DNA of 30,108 nt, taken from a virus. The notes beneath the pieces were generated by a model, which did not search any database, was not told where the DNA came from, and worked only from the letters and a program-made list of their open reading frames with translations. The translations under genes were made by a program, and so were the position numbers. Shown here one piece after another: positions 26,101 to 30,108 of the stretch. The DNA lies in the IMG/VR virus record IMGVR_UViG_3300046007_011613, positions 1-30,108 of that record; one strand, given 5' to 3'. How positions within the stretch are numbered: position 1 is the stretch's first letter; every line of letters begins with the position of its first letter.

Positions 26101-27974
26101 ATTCCTTCCTCAAGTAAATTTTTGGCTTTCTCATTATTTGCTGGAGTGAAATATACTGCATCTCCGCTCTCAAAATAATGACCACCTTCTATTTGTATTG
26201 TACTAATTCCAATAAAATTGCCAGTGACTGAAAAGTCATTAGTACTTAAAGGCAAATCCTCATACTTCGGTAAAGAATTTGTTGCAACTATTAATTGATT
26301 ATCTTTTTCGTATATATTTTGTACATCTGATGAAATTTTTAATAGATTGGAGTACTTTGAGGATTGTATATTTACCTTAGATATTTTTCTTCTTATTGAA
26401 TATAGAATATTTGGTGATAAATCAATTCCTTTGATCGAAAATGAGGTTTTATTGAATACTTCATCCACTTTCGCGTTAGAGTTTATATTTTTAATTTCTA
26501 CAAAATCACCTTTTCTTATAATATTATTTGATTTTGTGGTTATAGTGTATTTTTTCTCTTGAGAATTTGTCAATTCTACCGAACAATTATTATAAGTTGG
26601 GGAAGTATTGAAAATCCAATTATTGAACGAAAAATTATTATCATCATTAAATCCTAAAGATTTAACTGATATTTTTGTATTGGGATTATGATAAAAATTA
26701 TCAGTGTTGGTTTTTAATTCTACTTGATTCAGTATAGAATTAATTTTAACCTTTATTACTTCTGAATTTAGGGGACTTCCATAGGCAAAGGTGTTTATTG
26801 ATACTTTAGAACCATTTGAAATTGATCCAATACTACTTCTATCTACACTAAAACACCCATAAAATTGATTTACTGATTTTGATGTATATGAAACTATTCC
26901 AGAAGTTCCATCTGTATAATCAACACTCAAATGTCCATTTTTGGGAAATCCTAATGTTGAGTCTACAGTAATTACATCTGATAGTTCTGGATGATCATCA
27001 ATTACTTTAGTTTTGGGGTGAATTGAAAACTCACCATAAACAGAACCATCTACACTAATATCCCTAGAATACCCCGCATCTACACTTAATTGATAATATT
27101 TTTCTCCAGATTTTGTGATAAGTGATTGTACTTTTGTAATTGGGGCATATGATTTTACATAATTTCCATATTCATATGCATCTTGATATAAAGTAAAATT
27201 CACTAAATCTAATGGATTTCCTTCCACAGACTCCACGACAAAATCATAAGTTACATTATACTGAGCATCTGATGGTTTAAATAAGTAATCTTTTGGTCTT
27301 ATAATCTTCACACTTTGTCCATAAAGACATTTAAATAATATGTTAAAAGATTCATCTGTTCCTTTTGAAGAATAAAAATCTTGTCCTTGTTTAATGAAAA
27401 GTTTTTCATTGACTGAAGAATATAAATTCTTTTTCTCAAATCCGGGTAAAAGTTGATACTTGGTTTTTTTTAAAAACTCATTTAAAAATAATACACTTAA
27501 ATTAATTATTTTTGAACCAGATTTATGGGCGTCTGATAGTGAAGTTTTAAATAATACTTCATCTGAAGATCCTTCTGCTTCATAAGAAACAATACCACTA
27601 AATCCTCTAACACACCCAATAAAAGAATCTTGGGATGTTTCTTTATAAGTGATGATTTCGTTATCAATTTGTAACAATCCGTATGATTTTGGAAATCCTT
27701 GAGTTCCTGTTGGATTTTTTTCCAAATCAATAGTGATTACCTCATCAAAAAATGATATATCTTCTTTTAAAATTACATCACTTATATTCTCTGCAGATGT
27801 ATCAATTTTAGTGTATTGATCAATATTCTGAATCAAATCTGCAGGAGATCCTTGATATTCATTAGAAATATAATATTGCGTTAAAAATTCTGAAAAAAGA
27901 GGAAACTCCTCTTTAATATATTCTGGAAGTTGATTTTCAACAATATTAGAGAATTTAATTCTGGTTTCTGACAT
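17124..27974 (-). CDS. Giant virion protein in the gp7 (baseplate wedge) position
   Basis: At 3616 residues this is over three times the size of T4 gp7 (1032). It has no clear sequence match to T4 gp7; the assignment rests on its place between gp6 and gp8. The N-terminus (residues 1-240) is a recognisable baseplate-type domain of marine T4-like phages: LPEYIKEEFPLFSEFLTQYY (16-35), LLPGFEKKNLYSSVNEKLFI (175-194), FYSSKGTDESFNILFKCLYG (200-219) and IRPKDYLFKPSDAQY (225-239). The body is a mosaic: about 14 GxGYxxxP units (for example VIESGFGYS, ITNPGSGYSQSNPPI, ITNAGSGYVSAPSV), seven or eight 'H-x-F-x-x-GE' units, RG-type modules, and a YHYH-like domain (about 1227-1319). The C-terminal block GLGFSDFYGEYSWGKIEL (about 3560) looks conserved. 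No signal peptide or membrane segment is seen. The frame is open throughout. It likely forms wedge bodies or long arms around the baseplate (inference). Confidence 0.88.
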   Translation of the reverse strand: MSETRIKFSNIVENQLPEYIKEEFPLFSEFLTQYYISNEYQGSPADLIQNIDQYTKIDTSAENISDVILKEDISFFDEVITIDLEKNPTGTQGFPKSYGLLQIDNEIITYKETSQDSFIGCVRGFSGIVSYEAEGSSDEVLFKTSLSDAHKSGSKIINLSVLFLNEFLKKTKYQLLPGFEKKNLYSSVNEKLFIKQGQDFYSSKGTDESFNILFKCLYGQSVKIIRPKDYLFKPSDAQYNVTYDFVVESVEGNPLDLVNFTLYQDAYEYGNYVKSYAPITKVQSLITKSGEKYYQLSVDAGYSRDISVDGSVYGEFSIHPKTKVIDDHPELSDVITVDSTLGFPKNGHLSVDYTDGTSGIVSYTSKSVNQFYGCFSVDRSSIGSISNGSKVSINTFAYGSPLNSEVIKVKINSILNQVELKTNTDNFYHNPNTKISVKSLGFNDDNNFSFNNWIFNTSPTYNNCSVELTNSQEKKYTITTKSNNIIRKGDFVEIKNINSNAKVDEVFNKTSFSIKGIDLSPNILYSIRRKISKVNIQSSKYSNLLKISSDVQNIYEKDNQLIVATNSLPKYEDLPLSTNDFSVTGNFIGISTIQIEGGHYFESGDAVYFTPANNEKAKNLLEEGIYFVKKQNDTQFNLCKSRSSIYKSDFVELNLDENSTYDDADGCKIEFNNFASKSLNAQKLLRVIPTPTNDSNDYESFPGAIGTLINGTEIFNYKSTDKIYYGQIESIDILSSENDYDVINPPILKVEDSLGSGVSGYCSVEGILADIEVIDPGFDYVETPIVSITGGNGTGANAVANIKLVDHEVLFDAQKNVTTGNSTASKIGFSTYHKFRNGERVIYKTNGYSSIGGISTNASYYVSVKSPTEIQLHSDIENFNSGIAISFTSLGVGEHKILTYNKKITVGSISIIDPGSGYQNKKRTTSSSGISTFTGYGAIFIENHGYESGEILKYSVEGTAISGLSTNKEYFVTKLNEDRFTLSEVGVGITEKDFYYKSAQYIKFNSVGVGTHIFNYPEINVSIIGEIGVSTVGGSISKDVFKSKVNPKFRGKVSSIHLNNKGTNYGSPDILNFNRLPEISLESGSRAVLSPIIKEGKIVDVSIISSGQDYNSSPVISVIGDGIGAVLNPIISGGSITSVKVIESGFGYSQSGTQITAIANGSGAKLYPKIQTWTINLVERFLKSFSQLDDGALFKSISKEDELQYGHLYYPRKFKEILNDNTNPNVLSHSPLIGWAYDGNPIYGPYGYNKKDGSGGIVQLNSSYLLKTSPQNNRPEFPLGFFIEDYEYKNKNDENYLDEYNGRFCITPEFPLGVYAYFSTLDLTTSSEFNGYKKPKFPYFVGNFYRSKPNGFNFVSGSNQEKLDLNEIECLRNTNSYGLDDKNIIYEYLNTQDYKIQFSEVKSISPGYIEKVEILNSGENYRVGDNIIFDNQGTSGYNAAAKVSKVFGKAIQNISVATTGVSNVEFYPDFVNNSFLGIFNDPHQFKDDEVVTISGLSTTTYTFDGLHRIDVPSNALILRENVGSVSSTGIVTYFSVFGNINNFKSNDILGIGTEKVKVLNTDNLSSRIRVLRSVHETVGSAHSALEVLEEKSRKIIFQNQYSPKFEYKLNDELYFNPKDSLGLGVGIGYTLNFSNPGSGVTTLFIPSKSIYFPNHGLKTGDELIYSSNGGSTIQVSINGSSNFSLSNNTKLFVAKISDDIIGVSTVKVGIGSTGGFVGITSTTKNSTTLYFSGIGTGTNHSFKTNYEKIYGTVSKNVVTVSTSSTHGLATNDIVSIDVNPKTSTSVIVKYDDQKRRVIINPKNFISSGVSTLNSTITIDDHRFVTGQKIIYKTDTSTQNLTNNEIYYILVLDENTIKLCDSYYDSISPDPKTIKITSVSNGSISPINPLIKLYKESDVTFDLSDSSLAYTSNNNQYSAFKFELYTDPYFKNVFNKTEEYEEFNIIQEGTIGISQNAKVILNIKSDLPDKLYYRLVPVFTNGIAYPENKREIIVDNLLIESNNTLDLLRSGYIGDYPVFVGVGSTTSFEYLLPNNPEVVSYSSTISTLSYSTNSISAFGPISEIKVVDPGKNYYSLPRILKINSITGKDALLECFSESVGKIKGSEINNIGFDFSSDTTLLPKNYPILVVKLESLYSVDTIAVSSFGINYNTPPKLLAIDSKTNEVIQDLDLEYSLGNTIVKILKNTSNLSGLIPKIIPIENNNGLKINSIAFNSITKLVTITFPYADVFPFSLNEKILIENVKVSSSESKGYNSENYNYSLFTIEELTEDVGLGQGTITYSLKDYLESEEDPGIFDNINSVGRIIPEKYFPSFIVTLKRGQYLIGENIKSESSQEKEGYVSDWDEYSSLLTISNPTKEFQIGEVIQGDSTGAKSKILNIYKTDSTTSISSKTKLNKGWQQNSGFLNDDIQKIQDSFYYQNFSYSIKSKVDYDTWKDSVLTLNHPKGFKVFSDYQLESTQYAGISTTKQSDLSVILDIFSKSDFNTYYFDLSSENSFNIDSKLTSNEIIFKNKVVQDYILSFGNKVLSIDDISSQFDSSDNVSKKDFILTSNDYPIFKRVFKGNDQSIVDITSDTIEIENHFFVTGEKISYFNGTNSVSNSIGIASTYFGVGIGTTNKLPNELYVVKINDNKIKLSRNAEDALNSTPKTLDITSVGIGTTHYFSCFNQNSRVLISIDGIIQSPITITSLKSSLSGNISISTDFVYVTGISSFFNGDFIKIDDEIMKINSVGIGSTNLIKVDRSVLGTDPESHSQGSIITKIIGNYNINENTINFASPPLSLVDPLDAFLTQKSKFHGRSFIKSGNPDQIKDTYSNNYIFDDVSDSFTGISSGFILKNNQTNVSGISTDNIILLINNIPQIPSVTTNEISLTDNYYLSERSGVTTVFFVGSNSIPNQTDINTANLPIKGVIVSVGSSDSLGYQPLVSAGGTVIVSISGTISSVSIGNSGSGYRSGIQSPIRVGVITQYGQDNKITYIGIATVSEGNIVGVSITNPGSGYSQSNPPILTIDDPLPYSNIPLIYSSRSSGIGTQAEIDVIVGNGSSIINFEIKNFGYNYKKGDILTIPIGGTIGIPTDTTKQFKEFNIFVEEIRSDKFSGWFIGGIKVFDNISGLFNGVRKRFPLSIGNQRYSLISNQGSKINLENNLLVFINDVLQVPGESYSFTRGDKIIFNEAPKGKSSDNVISGDICKILFYIGNSAYDTNTVDIVETIKEGDELRLSYDIFSNQPQSLDQNKRTITSLYSNSAETELYFGQGISEDPTLYRPTFWRKQTEDKFIDFTIVSKNRITYEPAIYPSAYIINSVGVNSTIVYVDNIRPFFNSPKESSSGNLNFQYEVSLLSQDATEFARASSVVSLAGTVTSINITNAGSGYVSAPSVILESPVGLGTTFRASASSSINGGKISNITVTYGGSMYETTNPPQVLIEPPSIKTEKCTVSNYFGDHGIITGIATTSIVGVAVTGLVFDLFIPNNSYLRNSSISGTATTISGIKTGDYFVVYNSKVGNGVTSLNSTGSIVGVGTSGLDNVYIAQSVSVGSSFVPSGGQSSVLKVVVSLASYNNLTGLGFSDFYGEYSWGKIELQQRSSSNEYSSYRNNGIIGLSTSAVVIRSKPLRYTDYVV
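24016..24295 (-). other. YHYH-like domain within the giant wedge protein
   Basis: Residues about 1227-1319 of the giant protein contain SHSPLIGWAYDGNPIYGPYG, then YEYKNKNDENYLDEYNGRF, then CITPEFPLGVYAYF. This is the pattern of the YHYH domain (Pfam YHYH family: 'G-x-A-x-D-G-x-P-I-Y-G ... D-x-x-N-G-R ... T-x-E-x-P-x-G-x-Y-A-Y'), found in secreted bacterial proteins and some phage virion proteins. Its biochemical role is not established to my knowledge. Confidence 0.75.
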
Positions 27975-27978
27975 TTTT

Positions 27979-29889
27979 TTAAGATCTTACTAAATTTCCA
28001 TTACCATAGCTTGAAGATACAATATAGTTTGATGCTGAAGGATCTGCTCCAGAAGAAATTTCATCAACTACCATTTCAAATAAACTGCTATTAATATCTA
28101 GTTGCAAATATAAATCCTGCAATCCAATTACATCATTTGATTTTGGAATTGCGGATATTTGAATAGTTGGTTGTCCATTTATTATTTTTTCAGTAGATAT
28201 TATATTTAATGGATTTAAATTAATTATACCTTTCTTATAATCTATGGTTCCAACATTTCTCCTAACAATGGTTGGATTAGTTGAGGATTTATTTGGTAGA
28301 CTGAAGAAAAATATGATCCCAGTTTCCCTATCAGTGTTTGGTATATCTGATAAGTAAAGATCTTCTTGTATCCCGGTTATTCTAAATGCAGTCGATTTAA
28401 TATTGAATCCGTTTAGATCTGAAATATGAAATTGATTTCCAAATCCAATTGAATATGTTGCAAAAGAATTTGCTACTATTCTTAAATCCCTACGAATAGA
28501 AATTTTTGTAATGTTAGATGTAATTGCACTATGACTGTCATCTATAATTTTTAAAAATTTACTATATTTAAATCTTGCCCCATACTTATTCAATTCAGTA
28601 GATTTTGCATATTTATTTACATTATAGTTAATTGTAGTTAATACCTGATCTGATCCTGAAGATAAGTTAGGATTATAATAAATTTTAGAATCTGTTTCTA
28701 CGTAAAGATACTTTAAATCTAGAATTTCTGGAACTATTCCTGCAACAGAATATTGCTTTAGATTTAATTTTATATTTTCTTTGATTAAATTTGGTAGAAA
28801 ATCACCAGTCCTTGGCTTAATACTAATAAAAACTTTTCCATACTGAGGGGGAATCAATTCTTCTCCGCCGAAAACAGAAATGGATTCTGTTTCTGGATAT
28901 ACTACATTTTTGATAAGAGATTCGTAATCATTTGATGTTACTGCTCTGTTTTGAGATGCGTATATCCTTCCTGAGTATTTTTTAATAGATTCAATTTCTT
29001 CTATATCTTCTCCACCAGATGAGATTAACCCAGTTGATAACAAAGAAATCCCAGAGGTAATACTTTGGTTATTTGAAGATGTCAATGTACCAGAAAAAGA
29101 AAATTGCGATATTCCATTTCCAGACTCGCCATTGGACACAATATAAGAAACTTCTATTTGATCTCCATTTTGTAGAGATTCTCCAAATACACCATCACCA
29201 AAAATTATTTCATATCTTTCATCTTCTACTTCTTGTATGAAAAATACTTTGGAATTTCCATCTATGTCTAGTATATTTTTGTGAAGCATATAATTTGATT
29301 TGATGCCATCTCTATCCACAGAGACGGAAAGTAAATCAGTATCAATACCAGGATTGGGTAAAATAAATCTTTGATTTAAATTATTAGTATTATATGCAAA
29401 TTTAGTTGTAATTAGAGAACCTTCATATATTTTAACATCATCAAAAGATGCAATCCCATTGAAGATTGGTTTTGTAATATTCTCTAAGATTGAAAATACA
29501 AATGATTGGTTTGAAAATGTGTTTGAACTTGAAGATACTATTCCTTTTTTAAGAGTTATTGTAGAACTTTGTATATTCGAGTTTGAAAGATCTACAAAAA
29601 AACTTACTGTTGCTCTTGCTGATTTTTTGGATCTTGGAACATATCCAATGTTTCTCGCAAGAGCAACAACATTTTCTCTTAATGTCGCACTATCTATAAA
29701 AACCTCATTTGCAACCATATTTGCATTATATGAAGTAATATATGTATTATATGCTAATACATCTAAAATTGTAGATAAATTAGATCCTTCAAAATTATAG
29801 TCAGTAAAATTTGAGTTTGATCTCAAATAATCTTTTAGTGTTGTCTTGATCTGGTCGAAATCTAAATTTGAGAAATTTGTTAATGTCAT
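27979..29889 (-). CDS. gp6: Baseplate wedge protein (gp6)
   Basis: T4 gp6 forms the continuous ring of the inner baseplate and interacts with gp25 and gp53; the family is related to gpJ of other contractile phages. The 636 residues compare with 660 in T4. Recognisable parts are FDQIKTTLKDYLRSNSNFTD (11-30), FEGSNLSTILDVLAYNTYIT (33-52), ANEVFIDSATLRENVVALAR (60-79) and NIGYVPRSKKSARATVSFFV (80-99), the typical gp6/J N-terminus. Later blocks include YEIIFGDGVFGESLQNGDQI, SGGEDIEEIESIKKY and AVTSNDYESLIKNVVYPETE, a hallmark of J-like wedge proteins. No GxGY repeats are seen here, in contrast to gp8 and the giant proteins. The gene begins directly after the gp25 stop (TAA then ATG), without a clear ribosome site, so it is probably translated by re-initiation. 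Confidence 0.95.
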   Translation of the reverse strand: MTLTNFSNLDFDQIKTTLKDYLRSNSNFTDYNFEGSNLSTILDVLAYNTYITSYNANMVANEVFIDSATLRENVVALARNIGYVPRSKKSARATVSFFVDLSNSNIQSSTITLKKGIVSSSSNTFSNQSFVFSILENITKPIFNGIASFDDVKIYEGSLITTKFAYNTNNLNQRFILPNPGIDTDLLSVSVDRDGIKSNYMLHKNILDIDGNSKVFFIQEVEDERYEIIFGDGVFGESLQNGDQIEVSYIVSNGESGNGISQFSFSGTLTSSNNQSITSGISLLSTGLISSGGEDIEEIESIKKYSGRIYASQNRAVTSNDYESLIKNVVYPETESISVFGGEELIPPQYGKVFISIKPRTGDFLPNLIKENIKLNLKQYSVAGIVPEILDLKYLYVETDSKIYYNPNLSSGSDQVLTTINYNVNKYAKSTELNKYGARFKYSKFLKIIDDSHSAITSNITKISIRRDLRIVANSFATYSIGFGNQFHISDLNGFNIKSTAFRITGIQEDLYLSDIPNTDRETGIIFFFSLPNKSSTNPTIVRRNVGTIDYKKGIINLNPLNIISTEKIINGQPTIQISAIPKSNDVIGLQDLYLQLDINSSLFEMVVDEISSGADPSASNYIVSSSYGNGNLVRS

Positions 29890-30108
29890 TTATCTAGAAG
29901 GCAGTAATACAAATTCTAACTGTTGTGGTTGTACATCTGCACCAATAATTCTATAGATTATTGTTACGTTAAAAGTATTGTTATCATAATCTGGGACAGC
30001 ACTAACATTAATTAATTCGACTCTTGATTCATAATTTCGAATAGAATTTTCTATTTCATCTTTAATTGTAATTGATGTGAGATCATCAACGTTTTCAAAT
30101 AACGATCT
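29890..30108 (-). CDS. gp25: Baseplate wedge protein gp25, C-terminal 72 residues (partial)
   Basis: The frame is open to the window edge, and its stop codon directly abuts the gp6 start. The visible part reads RSLFENVDDLTSITIKDEIE, then NSIRNYESRVELINVSAVPD, then IIYRIIGADVQPQQLEFVLL, ending in PSR. This is the C-terminal half of the lysozyme-like-fold (GPW/gp25) family: the 'I-x-x-x-I-x-x-Y-E-x-R-V-x-[IL]' helix and strand, followed by a 'Y-x-I-x-x' strand and 'QQLxFVL'. In T4, gp25 joins gp6 and gp53 in the wedge core and starts sheath assembly. The N-terminus lies outside the window. Confidence 0.88.
   Translation of the reverse strand, partial: RSLFENVDDLTSITIKDEIENSIRNYESRVELINVSAVPDYDNNTFNVTIIYRIIGADVQPQQLEFVLLPSR

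Noticed and set aside
17124-27974. Possible fusion of several genes or a sequencing artefact in the giant gene
   Set aside because: One frame stays open for 10.8 kb with even amino acid style and repeat families shared from start to end, which does not look like joined unrelated genes; only comparison with relatives could prove it.
1-30108. tRNA genes, rho-independent terminators, integrase or transposase genes, photosynthesis or other metabolic genes
   Set aside because: Looked for by eye and none seen; the window is almost fully coding for virion and packaging proteins, with the largest gap 48 bases.

Overview
This window is part of the structural (virion) gene block of a T4-like myovirus. 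It is AT-rich, and every convincing gene lies on the minus strand, packed end to end with gaps of 0 to 48 bases. Read in the direction of transcription (from base 30108 down to base 1) the order is: gp25 (C-terminal part), gp6, a 3616-residue protein in the gp7 position, gp8, a 2567-residue DUF4815-type protein, two small proteins (74 and 60 residues), gp13, gp14, gp15, gp16, a 649-residue protein of unknown function, and gp17. This is the T4 baseplate-wedge, neck and packaging order. The sequences resemble marine T4-like phages (cyanophages, and perhaps pelagiphages) more than T4. The low GC and the DUF4815 protein fit a phage of a small-genome marine bacterium, but nothing in the window fixes the host. 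I see no tRNA, photosynthesis or metabolic gene.

Baseplate region (about 7835 to 30108): gp25, gp6, the gp7-position protein and gp8 should build the baseplate wedge. The two giant genes take 10.8 kb and 7.7 kb. No recognisable gp9, gp10, gp11 or gp12 lies between gp8 and gp13, so the DUF4815 protein occupies the place of the T4 baseplate periphery and short tail fibres. Both giants carry many copies of short beta-rich repeat modules, and the gp7-position protein also holds a YHYH-like domain.

Neck and packaging region (about 1 to 7831): gp13 and gp14 form the neck, gp15 caps the tail tube and sheath, and gp16 and gp17 are the small and large terminase subunits. An unexplained basic, cysteine-containing patchwork protein sits between gp16 and gp17. 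Late-promoter-like ATAAATA boxes occur before gp8, gp13, gp15 and the 649-residue gene, each touching the stop codon of the gene upstream.

The most interesting signal is a shared set of repeat modules: Gly-x-Gly-Tyr repeats, an 'IDGE ... RGRDGT' module, an 'H-x-x-x-x-GE' repeat and an 'SGATARV' type module. They recur across different proteins (gp14, gp15, gp8 and both giants), including as insertions or extensions in neck proteins that are much shorter in T4. This points to a modular system for decorating the virion surface, built from mobile cassettes.
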